A stretch of DNA of 64,000 nt, taken from assembly GCF_000495475.1 (NCBI RefSeq), contig NZ_ASGZ01000005.1, positions 147,353 through 211,352 on the forward strand, read 5' to 3'. The position numbers were made by a program, and so were the translations under genes. This DNA comes from Candidatus Halobonum tyrrellensis G22. GTDB lineage: Archaea > Halobacteriota > Halobacteria > Halobacteriales > Haloferacaceae. The notes beneath the pieces are model-generated. The model was not told the DNA's origin, did no database searches, and saw nothing but the letters and a program-made list of their open reading frames with translations. Of this stretch, positions 1-8,317 are shown piece by piece (position 1 is the first letter of the stretch; every line of letters begins with the position of its first letter).

Positions 1-1149
1 ATCTGCGTCGTGGTCCCGACGGTTCGGAACCACGAGTGCGTCCGCGAGTACGTCGACAACGCCCGCGAACACGGGTTCGACGTCGACCGACTCTTCGTCG
101 TCCTCGTCACCGAGGACTTCTGTGACGCCGACGCGATGGAGGGAACGCTCGCCGAGGCGGGGGTCGCCGGCGCCGTCTTCGACGCGAGCGCACGGCGGCG
201 GTGGTTCGACGCACACGGCCTCTCGGCGTACGACCACCTCGTCCCCGCGGCGAGTCACGCACAGACCTCGTTCGGCCTGCTCTACCTCTGGGCGAACGAG
301 CGGTTCGAGTACGGCGTCTTCCTCGACGACGACACCCGACCGCACCCCGGGACGGACTTCTTCGGGACCCACCTGTCGAACCTCCACCACGACGGCCCCG
401 TCGAGACGGTCCGGACCGACAGTTCGTGGGTGAACGTGCTCTACCAGACCGACGACGACCTCTACCCCCGAGGGTACCCGTACGGGGCGATGGACGAGAC
501 GGTCGAGACGACGACCGAACGCGTCGACTCCGTCGTCGCCTCCCAGGGGCTGTGGACCAACGTGCCCGACCTCGACGCGGTTCGAATCCTGATGGACGGC
601 GACCTGCGGGGGCAGTCGCGAACGCGGACCGACGCCGACGACTTCGGCCGCGACTTCGTCGCCGCCGAGGGGGAGTACCTCACCGTCTGTTCGATGAACC
701 TCGCGTTCCGCCGGGAGGTCGTCCCGGCGTTCTACCAGTTGCCGATGGACGACAACGAGTGGGACGTCGGCCGGTTCGACGACATCTGGTCGGGGGTGTT
801 CCTCAAGCGGGCGTGCGACGTGCTCGGCAAACGGGTGTACACCGGCGCGCCGCTGTGTCGACACGACAAGGCGCCACGGTCGACGTTCGACGACCTGACG
901 AACGAGGTGGCGGGACTCGAACTCAACGAACACCTCTGGGAGGTCGTCGACGACACCGCCGGGGACGCCGACTCGTTCCGCGAGGCGTTCGCCGCCATGG
1001 CCGACACGCTTGCGGAGGGTGAGTTCGACGAGTTGAACAACGGCGGATTCCTCAACCACTGCGGGGAGTACATGCGCGACTGGCTCGACTGCCTCGCCGA
1101 CATCGACGCCGCGGAGATGGGGGCCGAGGCGGTGGTCGCGGATGACTGA
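1..1149 (+). CDS. RGP/UPTG-like glycosyltransferase (5' truncated by window edge)
   Basis: The frame is open from base 1, so the true start lies outside the window; 382 codons are visible. It resembles the reversibly glycosylated polypeptide / UDP-arabinopyranose mutase family (alpha-1,4-glucan-protein synthase, Pfam RGP). Seen in sequence: an opening beta strand ICVVVPTVRN, an acidic FLDDDTRP motif near residue 110 in the place of the family DXD, and the block YPRGYPY about 50 residues later followed by a SQGLWTNVPDLDA segment. This corresponds to the family's RGYPF(S)LREG...SHGLW(L)N(I/V)PD(Y/L)DA region. Plant relatives interconvert UDP-arabinopyranose and furanose; the archaeal substrate is unknown. 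The stop overlaps the next gene's start (ATG at 1142), so it heads an operon with an iron-type ABC importer, an unexpected partner. Family call fairly sure, reaction unknown. Confidence 0.75.
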   Translation: MCVVVPTVRNHECVREYVDNAREHGFDVDRLFVVLVTEDFCDADAMEGTLAEAGVAGAVFDASARRRWFDAHGLSAYDHLVPAASHAQTSFGLLYLWANERFEYGVFLDDDTRPHPGTDFFGTHLSNLHHDGPVETVRTDSSWVNVLYQTDDDLYPRGYPYGAMDETVETTTERVDSVVASQGLWTNVPDLDAVRILMDGDLRGQSRTRTDADDFGRDFVAAEGEYLTVCSMNLAFRREVVPAFYQLPMDDNEWDVGRFDDIWSGVFLKRACDVLGKRVYTGAPLCRHDKAPRSTFDDLTNEVAGLELNEHLWEVVDDTAGDADSFREAFAAMADTLAEGEFDELNNGGFLNHCGEYMRDWLDCLADIDAAEMGAEAVVADD

Positions 1150-2308
1150 CCCGACCGGCGACCGGCGGCGGTTCCTCGCGGCCGTCGGCGCCGCCGGGGC
1201 GGCGGGGCTGGCCGGCTGTAGTGGGTTCGGGGGCCTCGACGGCTCGGACGCCGGCACCGACGCTGCGGCGAACGCGAGCGGGTCGACCGCCGGGTTCACC
1301 GAGTTCCGCGGCTCCGGCCCGCTCGCGGAGGGGCGCGGCGAGTTCGGCGGGACCCGGATCGCGGATCTGCCCGACCTGTCGGGCGAGTTGACGGTCTACC
1401 TCGGCGGCGGCGAGGGCGGACTCTACCGCGACCTCGTGTCGATCCTCCAGGAGATCTACCCCGACTTCCGGGTCAACCTCCGCGAGTCGGGCACCGCCGA
1501 CGCGGCGAACACGATCATCGGCGAGGGGGAGGCGACGCCCGCCGACGTGTTCTGGTCGGTCGACGCCGGGTCGCTCGCGGCGGTCGCGAACGAGGGGCTG
1601 ACCGCGACGCTCCCCGCGGCGGTGGTCGACCCAGTGCCCCAGACGTTCCACCCGGACGACGAGTGGGTCGGTGTCGCGGGGCGCGCGCGGTCGATCCCGT
1701 ACAACACGGACGCGCTGTCGGCCGAGGGCGTCCCCGAGAGCGTGATGACGATCCCCGACCGGCCGGACCTCGCGGGGTCGATGGGGTGGGCGCCGACGTA
1801 CGGCGCGTTCCAGGCGTTCGTCACGGCGATGCGCATCCTCGAAGGCGAGGGGACAACCCGTGAGTGGCTCTCCGCGATGGTCGAAGCGGGCGTCACCGAG
1901 TACAGCAACGAGTTCCTCGTCTCGAACGCGGTGGCCGACGGCGAGATCGACGCCGGGTTCGCCAACCACTACTACGCGCTCCGCGTGCAGGCGTCCCGGC
2001 CCGACGCACCGGTCGACCTGGCGTTCACGAGCGGCGACGCGGGCGGGCTGATAAACGCCGCGGGCGCGGCCGTCCTCGCGCCGACCGACGCCCAGCAACT
2101 GGCCAACACGTTCGTCCGCCACCTGCTGTCGGCGGAGGCGCAGGAGTTCTTCGCCACCCGGACGTACGCGTACCCGATGGTCGAGGGGATCCCGCCGGTC
2201 GGCGGACTGCCCTCCATCGACGAGTTGAACCCGCCGGATATCGACCTCGGGCGACTGTCGAATCTCCAGCCGACGCTCGAACTCATGCGCGAGGTGGGCG
2301 TGCTCTGA
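1142..2308 (+). CDS. Tat lipoprotein, ferric-iron-type ABC substrate-binding protein
   Basis: 388 aa. The N-terminus carries a twin-arginine motif (DRRRFLAAVG, residues 6-15) and a lipobox LAGC, so the protein is predicted to be Tat-exported and lipid-anchored. The body follows the FbpA/FutA/SfuA family of periplasmic iron-binding proteins: a two-lobed solute-binding fold with the adjacent tyrosines of NHYY at residues 277-278, where FbpA-type proteins coordinate Fe(III), and a late YAYPMV segment like the family EYP motif. The start overlaps the upstream glycosyltransferase and the stop overlaps the permease start (ATGA), so the four genes are translationally coupled. Ferric iron is the most likely ligand; thiamine or another small ligand of this superfamily is not excluded. 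Confidence 0.85.
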   Translation: MTDPTGDRRRFLAAVGAAGAAGLAGCSGFGGLDGSDAGTDAAANASGSTAGFTEFRGSGPLAEGRGEFGGTRIADLPDLSGELTVYLGGGEGGLYRDLVSILQEIYPDFRVNLRESGTADAANTIIGEGEATPADVFWSVDAGSLAAVANEGLTATLPAAVVDPVPQTFHPDDEWVGVAGRARSIPYNTDALSAEGVPESVMTIPDRPDLAGSMGWAPTYGAFQAFVTAMRILEGEGTTREWLSAMVEAGVTEYSNEFLVSNAVADGEIDAGFANHYYALRVQASRPDAPVDLAFTSGDAGGLINAAGAAVLAPTDAQQLANTFVRHLLSAEAQEFFATRTYAYPMVEGIPPVGGLPSIDELNPPDIDLGRLSNLQPTLELMREVGVL

Positions 2309-3933
2309 TGTCCGCCGAGGAACCCGGCCGGGTGCGCGCCGCGGTCGGACTCGGCGGCGACGACGGCGACGAGGTCGGCCCCGGCGTCGCCGCCCTCGCC
2401 GGCGCGGTGGCCGCCGCCGTGCTCTCGCCGCTCGCGTGGCTGCTGTTGCGTGCCACGGAGATCGACCCCGCGGCGGCGCTGTCGCTCGTCACCTCGCCGA
2501 CGGCGACCGAGGTGCTCGCAAACAGCCTGCTGCTCGTCGGCGTGGTCACGTCGGCGTCCGTCCTCCTCGGCGTCCCGCTGGCGGTGTTGACCGTCCAGAC
2601 CGACCTCCCCTTCCGTCGGCTGTGGACGGTGCTCGTCGCCCTGCCGTTGGTCGTCCCGAGCTACATCGGGGCGTTCGCGTACGTCTCCGCGTTCGGACCC
2701 AACGGCGAACTCGCCGACCTCCTCGGGCCGTTCGGGGTGTCGGTGCCGACGGTGTACGGCCTCCCGGGAACCGCGCTCGTGTTGACGCTGTTCGTCTACC
2801 CGTACGTGTTCCTCACGACGCGCGCGTCGCTGCTGTCGTTCGACGACAGCCAGTTGGAGGCCGCAAGAACCCTGAACGACGGCTACCTCGCCGCCTTCCG
2901 GCGGGTGATCCTCCCGCAGATAACCTCGGGCGTCACGGCGGGCGCGCTGTTGGTCGCACTCTACGTGCTCTCGGACTTCGGGACGCCGGCGATCATGCGC
3001 TTCGACGTGTTCACGCGGGTCATCTACGTCGAACTCAACAGCTTCGGCGTCGGGCGGGCGAACGCCACGCTCCTGTCGCTGGAACTCCTCGCGGTGACGG
3101 CGGTCGTGCTCGCGCTCGAGTCGCGGGTCGGCGGCGATGAGACCGCCGGGTACGGCACGCCCGCCTCCGCGACGCCCGTGGTCTCGCTCGGGCGGTACCG
3201 GTGGGTCGCGGCGGCACTCCCCGCGCTCGTGACGCTGTTCACGCTCGCGCTCCCGGTCGGCGTGCTCGCGATGTGGCTCGTCCGCTCGGGGCCGGGGTAC
3301 GCCGGCGGCGGCCTCGCGTTCCGTCCGGCGTTCGCCGCCAACTCGGTGTACGTCGCCGCGGTCGCGGCGGGAGCGACGGTCGTGTTGGCGCTCCCGGTGG
3401 CGTACTACGCCGGCCGGTCGGACTCGTGGTTCGCTCGGGCGACCGAACGGGCGACGTACCTCGGCTACGCGATGCCGGGCGTCGTCCTCGGGTTGGCGCT
3501 GGTCTTCTTCGGCATCCGGTACGCGCCGGCGCTCTACCAGACGCTCCCGCTGCTCGTCTTCGCGTACGTCGTCCGCTTTCTCCCGCAGGCGGTCGGCTCG
3601 ACCCGCTCGTCGGTGCTCGGGGTCGACCGGCAACTCCTCGGCGCGGCGCGCGTCCTCGGGGCGTCCCGCCGGCGGACGTTCCGACGGGTGACGCTCCCGC
3701 TGGTCGCGCCGGGACTACTCGCGGGCGCGGCGCTCGTCTTCCTCACGACGATGAAGGAACTCGACACGACGCTGATCCTCCATCCCACAGGGTTCACGAC
3801 GCTCGTGACGTACATCTGGCGTGTACAGGAGGCCGGCTACTACGGGCGGGCGGCGCTCCCCGCGCTCGTGTTGGTCGTCGTGTCGGGGCTGTCGATGATC
3901 CCGCTGTTGCGTCAGGGGGGTGACGATGCGTAA
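2308..3933 (+). CDS. Iron-type ABC transporter permease (fused two-domain, about 12 TM)
   Basis: 541 aa from the ATG that overlaps the upstream stop; the frame is open further upstream but that part is a shadow of the binding protein. The protein is an internal duplication of the binding-protein-dependent permease domain, as in SfuB/FbpB. Two copies of the cytoplasmic EAA loop are visible: LEAARTLNDGYLAAFRRV in the first half and LGAARVLGASRRRTFRRV in the second. Roughly twelve hydrophobic segments are present. It would form the membrane channel for the adjacent binding protein and ATPase. Its 3' end overlaps the ATPase start by 14 bases. Confidence 0.88.
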   Translation: MSAEEPGRVRAAVGLGGDDGDEVGPGVAALAGAVAAAVLSPLAWLLLRATEIDPAAALSLVTSPTATEVLANSLLLVGVVTSASVLLGVPLAVLTVQTDLPFRRLWTVLVALPLVVPSYIGAFAYVSAFGPNGELADLLGPFGVSVPTVYGLPGTALVLTLFVYPYVFLTTRASLLSFDDSQLEAARTLNDGYLAAFRRVILPQITSGVTAGALLVALYVLSDFGTPAIMRFDVFTRVIYVELNSFGVGRANATLLSLELLAVTAVVLALESRVGGDETAGYGTPASATPVVSLGRYRWVAAALPALVTLFTLALPVGVLAMWLVRSGPGYAGGGLAFRPAFAANSVYVAAVAAGATVVLALPVAYYAGRSDSWFARATERATYLGYAMPGVVLGLALVFFGIRYAPALYQTLPLLVFAYVVRFLPQAVGSTRSSVLGVDRQLLGAARVLGASRRRTFRRVTLPLVAPGLLAGAALVFLTTMKELDTTLILHPTGFTTLVTYIWRVQEAGYYGRAALPALVLVVVSGLSMIPLLRQGGDDA

Positions 3934-5050
3934 CGCGGGGTCCGAGGAGGCGACGCGGTCGCCCCCGCGGACCGACGACGACACCGGCGCCGAGACGGTG
4001 CTCGAACTCTCGGGGGTCCGGAAGGCGTACCGCTCGGAGACGGCGGTCTCGGGGGTCGACCTGGCGGTCGAGCGGGGCGAACTACTCACCCTGCTCGGGC
4101 CGTCGGGCTGCGGGAAGACGACGACTCTCCGGCTGATCGCGGGGCTCGACGCGCCGACCGAGGGGACGGTGACCGTCGGCGGCGAGACGGTCGCGGGCGA
4201 CGGGGCGGTCACCCCGCCGGAGGAGCGCGACGTGGGGATGGTGTTCCAGGAGTTCGCGCTGTTCCCTCACCTCACCGTAGCCGAGAACGTCGCGTTCGGA
4301 CTCGACGACCTCGACGACGCGGCCACGGACGCGCGCGTGGACGAACTGCTCGACTTGGTCGGCCTCGCGGCGTACGGCGACCGGGCGCCGGGCGACCTCT
4401 CGGGCGGCCAGCGTCAGCGGGTCGCGCTCGCCCGCTCGCTCGCGCCCGAACCCGACGTGCTCCTCCTCGACGAACCGTTCTCGAACCTCGACGTCCGCCT
4501 CCGCGTCGAGATGCGCGAGGAGGTCAAGCGGATCCTCGACGAGGCGGGCGTCACCGCCGTCTCCGTCACCCACGACCAGGAGGAGGCGCTCTCCATCTCC
4601 GACCGGGTGGCGGTGATGCACGACGGCCGGATCGAACAGGTCGGCGCGCCCGGCGACGTGTTCGAACACCCCGAGTCGCGGTTCGTCGCCTCCTTCCTCG
4701 GGCAGGCCGACTTCCTGCCCGCCCGGGTCGGCGAGTCGGCCGTCGAGACGCCGCTCGGGTCGTACGCCCGCGCCCGGCTGAAGGGGGTCACCGACGACTA
4801 CCGCGGCGCCACGGTGGACGCGCTCGTCCGCCCGGACGACCTCCGGGCGACGCCGACGGCCGACGCGGACGCCGACGGCCGCGTCGTCGGTCGACGGTAC
4901 GCCGGCCCCTCGTTCGTCTACCGGGTCGAACTTGCCGACGGAACCGTCGTGAGCTGCCTTCACAACCACACCGAGGAGTTCGCGGTCGGCACCCCCGTCA
5001 CGGTCGAACTCGTCGCGGACCACCCGCTCGCGTGGTACCCCGACCGATAG
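3920..5050 (+). CDS. ABC transporter ATP-binding protein (FbpC/PotA type)
   Basis: 376 aa if translation begins at the GTG at 3920; ATG at 3926 is the alternative. Walker A GPSGCGKTT, Q-loop VFQEF, signature LSGGQ, Walker B VLLLDEP and the H-loop VTHDQ are all intact. A C-terminal TOBE-like region of about 120 residues follows, as in CUT/iron ATPases. It overlaps the permease gene and energises the importer. The last codon is directly followed by the ATG of the membrane glycosyltransferase at 5051, so the operon may continue. Confidence 0.9.
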   Translation: MTMRNAGSEEATRSPPRTDDDTGAETVLELSGVRKAYRSETAVSGVDLAVERGELLTLLGPSGCGKTTTLRLIAGLDAPTEGTVTVGGETVAGDGAVTPPEERDVGMVFQEFALFPHLTVAENVAFGLDDLDDAATDARVDELLDLVGLAAYGDRAPGDLSGGQRQRVALARSLAPEPDVLLLDEPFSNLDVRLRVEMREEVKRILDEAGVTAVSVTHDQEEALSISDRVAVMHDGRIEQVGAPGDVFEHPESRFVASFLGQADFLPARVGESAVETPLGSYARARLKGVTDDYRGATVDALVRPDDLRATPTADADADGRVVGRRYAGPSFVYRVELADGTVVSCLHNHTEEFAVGTPVTVELVADHPLAWYPDR

Positions 5051-7129
5051 ATGCGCCGCGGCTGGTCGTCCCGACTCGACGCCCCGCGGACGGCGACGCT
5101 CGCGCTCTGTGCGCTCGCCGGGGCCGTCGCGCTCGCCGTCGCGACGCTCGTCTTCCCGTACCGGTCGATCAACCACGACGAGGCGGTCTACCTCCAGCAG
5201 GCGGCGCTCCTCCTCGACGGGCGACTGTTCCTCCGCCCGCCGGTCGAGGACGCGTTCCGGCCGTGGTTCTTCGTCGGGGAGGGCGACCGCCTGTACCCGA
5301 AGTACGCCCCGATTCCCGCCGCGGTGTTCGCGCTCGGACGGCTCGCCGGCGGCTACCCGCTCGCGCTCGCGGCCGTCGCCGCGACGACCGTCGGCCTGAC
5401 GGCGGCGCTTGGGCGGGAACTGTTCGACGCCCGCGTCGGACTCCTCGCCGGCGTCATGCTCGTCGCGTCGCCGCTGTTCCTCGTCCAGTCGGGGGTGTTC
5501 CTCCCGTACGCGACGACGACGGCGCTGAACCTCGGGTTCGCGCTCGCGTACCTCCGCGCCGAGCGCCGGGGGAGTCTCGCGGCCGCCGCGGCCGCAGGCG
5601 CCGTGGTCGGTCTCGCCTTCTTCGCACGGCCGTACACCGCCCTGTTGTTCGCGCTCCCGTTCGTCGCGCACGCCTGCTGGACGCTCGGCCGGTCGGGGGC
5701 GCACCGCGCCGTCCTCCCGCGTACGGACGACGCCTCCGGGACGCCCGACCGGGCACTCGTCGTGCGCCGACTCGCCACCGCGGGGCTCGGAACCGCGGGC
5801 GTGGCGACGGCGCTCGGCTACAACCTGCTCGTCACCGGCGATCCGCTCGTGTTCCCCTACCAGGCGTTCGCCCCGCGCGACGGCGTCGGCTTCGGCGCCC
5901 GCGAGATACTAGGCCACCAGGTGGAGTACACCGTCCGGCTGGCGCTCCGCTCGAACGTGCTGGTCCTGCGGCGGCTGTTCGCCGACTGGGTCGTCGCCGG
6001 GCCGGTCGGGACGGCCCTGGCCGTCGTCGGCGTCGCCGCGTCGGCCCGGCGGACCCGCGAGCGCCCCCGCCGCGCGCTCCTCGCGGCGCTGTTCCTCACG
6101 GTCCCGCTCGGCAACGTCGCCTTCTGGGGCAACTTCAACCTCCTCGGGAGCCTCGCCTCACCGACCGACGGGCTGATACACTACCTCGGCCCGTACTACC
6201 ACTACGACCTGCTCGTCCCGGTCGCCGTCTTCGGCGCTAACGGGGCACTCCTCGTCGGCGGCCGGGTCCGGCACGCGGTCGGCAGTCGGGCACCGCCGGC
6301 TCACGCCCGGCGGGTCGCGCTCGCCGCCCTGGTCGTGAGCGCGACAGCCTTCGGCGCCGTCGCGGCGACGACCGCCGCGGAACCGCTCGCGCGCAACGAC
6401 CGCGCGAGCGACGAACTCGCCGCGGCCTACGCGCCCGTCGCCGACGGCGGGTCCGACGACGCGGTGGTGTTCCTCCCCACGCCGTACGGCCCGTGGCTCA
6501 ACCACCCGTTCCAGGCGCTCCGGAACGACCCCGGGTTCGACGGCCCGACGGTGTACGCGCTCGGGGGGACGAACGAACTCGCCGTCGCCGAGGCGTACCC
6601 GTCCCGGTCGCTCTTCCGCTACGTCTACGCCGGGACGTGGGCGCCGACCGACGACTCGACCGTCGAGGCCGCCGTCGTCCCCGTCGACCGGGTCGCCGGC
6701 GAGCGTCTCGAACTCGACGCGACCGTCCCGGTTCCGTCGGGCGCGCGCGACGTGACGCTCCGCGTGGCGACCGACGGCGGCGCCGCCTACTACGTGGCGT
6801 CCCCGGAGGCGGGCGCCCTCCCGGTGACGCTCGTCGTCGACGACGGTGCGGTCCGGGCGTCGGGCGCCGGCGTCTCCCCCGTCGCGAACGGGACCGACCG
6901 ACTCACCGTCGGCGGACGCGACGAGGTGACCGTCGAGATACACGTCACCACCGGGGCGAGCGCGGGCGTCACGTACCGGCTGGCGCTCCCCGTCGAACGC
7001 GAGGGGGGGACGCTCCGCGCGCTCTCGCCGACACGCGAGCGCTGTGCGGTCCCGACGCGGTGCGTCCCGGTCGGCGTCGGCGGAGGAGCGGGCGGCTTCG
7101 AGGCGACTCTCTCGAACGGGACTGCCTGA
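5051..7129 (+). CDS. Multi-spanning GT-C (ArnT/PMT-like) glycosyltransferase
   Basis: 692 aa. The N-terminal half has about ten hydrophobic segments; the first extracytoplasmic loop contains NHDEAVYLQQA, matching the acidic D-E motif of the PMT_2/ArnT glycosyltransferase families that use polyprenyl-phosphate sugars. The C-terminal ~230 residues are soluble, beta-rich and acidic, and likely face outward. The start codon immediately follows the stop of the ABC ATPase. A convergent GT2 enzyme of the polyprenyl-phosphate-sugar synthase type lies just downstream and could supply its donor. Role in S-layer or surface glycosylation is inference. Confidence 0.75.
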   Translation: MRRGWSSRLDAPRTATLALCALAGAVALAVATLVFPYRSINHDEAVYLQQAALLLDGRLFLRPPVEDAFRPWFFVGEGDRLYPKYAPIPAAVFALGRLAGGYPLALAAVAATTVGLTAALGRELFDARVGLLAGVMLVASPLFLVQSGVFLPYATTTALNLGFALAYLRAERRGSLAAAAAAGAVVGLAFFARPYTALLFALPFVAHACWTLGRSGAHRAVLPRTDDASGTPDRALVVRRLATAGLGTAGVATALGYNLLVTGDPLVFPYQAFAPRDGVGFGAREILGHQVEYTVRLALRSNVLVLRRLFADWVVAGPVGTALAVVGVAASARRTRERPRRALLAALFLTVPLGNVAFWGNFNLLGSLASPTDGLIHYLGPYYHYDLLVPVAVFGANGALLVGGRVRHAVGSRAPPAHARRVALAALVVSATAFGAVAATTAAEPLARNDRASDELAAAYAPVADGGSDDAVVFLPTPYGPWLNHPFQALRNDPGFDGPTVYALGGTNELAVAEAYPSRSLFRYVYAGTWAPTDDSTVEAAVVPVDRVAGERLELDATVPVPSGARDVTLRVATDGGAAYYVASPEAGALPVTLVVDDGAVRASGAGVSPVANGTDRLTVGGRDEVTVEIHVTTGASAGVTYRLALPVEREGGTLRALSPTRERCAVPTRCVPVGVGGGAGGFEATLSNGTA

Positions 7130-7143
7130 GGCGCGCCGGCCGC

Positions 7144-7845
7144 TCACCCGCGCCGGAACCGCTCGTCGAGACAGACGCGGACTATCGACCCCGCGATGGC
7201 CGCACCCCCCGACAACGGGTCGAGCGTCGTCTCGCCGAGGCGCTCGTCGTAGTCGATGGGTTCCTCGCGGACGCGGTAGCCGCGCATCGACGGGCGGAGG
7301 AGCAGTTCGGCCGACAGGCCGGTGTTCTCCGTCCACTCGATCCCCTCGATCAGGTCGGCCCGGTACGCCCGCATCCCGGTCGTCACGTCGTGGAGTCGTC
7401 GGCCCGCAAGCGCGCTCGCGAGGCCCGCGAACGCGCGGTTCCCGTGGCGGTTCAGCGTCGGCATCGTCGCGGCGCCGCGGTAGAGGCGGTCGCCGCTCAC
7501 CACGTCGTACCCCTCGTTGATCAGGTCGAGGAAGTCCGGGATGCGTTCGAGCGGGTAGGTGCCGTCGCAGTCGGTCGTCACCCGGACCGGACGGGACGCC
7601 GACAGCAGTGCCTCGCGGACGGCGACGCCGTACCCCCGCGGCGGCTGGCTGATCACCTTCACGCCGCGCTCTCGGGCGATCGCGGGCGTCCCGTCGGTCG
7701 ACCCGTCCACGACGACGACCTCCGCCCGCCCGTCGGTCGCGGCGTCGATCCCGTCGAGGACCGGGCCGATCGCCTCCTCCTCGTTGTACGTCCCCATGAC
7801 GACGCTCACGTCGTCGAGAGTGAACGGCTCCGGTTGAGCGGACAT
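7144..7845 (-). CDS. GT2 glycosyltransferase, dolichyl-phosphate-hexose synthase type
   Basis: 233 aa. Classic GT2 fold features: VVMGTYNEEEAIGPVLDGI at the N-terminus, VVVDGSTDGTPAIA (nucleotide binding), and TDCDGTYPLERIP carrying the DXD-like motif. Later it has the family DVTTGMRAYRADLIEGIEW segment seen in DPM1/AglJ/AglD-like enzymes. No C-terminal membrane domain is present, so it is a short, soluble or peripheral enzyme. It is convergent with the GT-C gene, with a gap of only 14 bases. Expected reaction: transfer of a hexose from a nucleotide sugar to dolichyl phosphate. Confidence 0.85.
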   Translation of the reverse strand: MSAQPEPFTLDDVSVVMGTYNEEEAIGPVLDGIDAATDGRAEVVVVDGSTDGTPAIARERGVKVISQPPRGYGVAVREALLSASRPVRVTTDCDGTYPLERIPDFLDLINEGYDVVSGDRLYRGAATMPTLNRHGNRAFAGLASALAGRRLHDVTTGMRAYRADLIEGIEWTENTGLSAELLLRPSMRGYRVREEPIDYDERLGETTLDPLSGGAAIAGSIVRVCLDERFRRG

Positions 7846-8296
7846 CGGCCGAGGGGTCGGGTCGGGTGCACTTGAGGGTTACAGACCGCACTCGCCATCG
7901 GCGGAGCTACTTCGCTCCCCCTCGCGGTGGGAACGGGACCGTCACGCTCGCCGGATCCGGTGAACGGACCGAAGCCCGTTCTCGTGGCTGTGGCCGCGAC
8001 GGGCGTCGACTCGCTCACGAGGCTCCGCTCCGTTCGGAAGTCACCGGGTCACGCCCCCGAGACGGGTCGTGTCGGTCCCACCAGCGGTCGTTCGACAGCG
8101 GAGCCCGGTTCAACGAGACGGGGACGGTCGACCCGTCAGTCGGGGTGTCTCGGCGAACACCAGATCGTCCGGGTCCGTACCGAACGGTTTCGTTTCGGTC
8201 ACCACACCGCTGACTGAACAACTTTATACACCACGGGCTGTCAGATCGAGGGAGCCGACGGCTTTGGCCGACCTAAAATCGGAACTGTTATGGATA
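7846..8296. other. Intergenic region between GT2 gene and metal-regulated lipoprotein gene
   Basis: About 450 bases without a convincing gene. It separates two divergently oriented genes and holds the promoter of the lipoprotein gene at its right end: an AT-rich element ACTTTATACACC at 8221-8232 and an imperfect metal box at 8264-8277. The rest is GC-rich and shows no recognisable protein in six frames. Confidence 0.6.
8264..8277. promoter_or_regulatory. Imperfect DtxR-like box
   Basis: TTGGCC-GACCTAAA is a degenerate version of the perfect box located 32 bases downstream (right half identical in 6 of 7 positions). Two boxes in tandem are typical of DtxR/IdeR/Idr-type metal regulation; this one is weaker and inferred mainly from its neighbour. 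Confidence 0.4.
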
Positions 8297-8312
8297 TTTA
8301 GGCTGGCCTAAA
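8297..8312. promoter_or_regulatory. Perfect DtxR-like palindrome TTTAGGC-TG-GCCTAAA
   Basis: Seven-base perfect inverted repeat with a 2-base spacer, ending 5 bases before the ATG at 8318. It matches the TTAGG...CCTAA core of DtxR-family metalloregulator operators (IdeR/DtxR, and Idr proteins of haloarchaea). Position over the leaderless start implies repression. Iron versus manganese cannot be decided from sequence. Confidence 0.65.
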
Positions 8313-8317
8313 GACAG

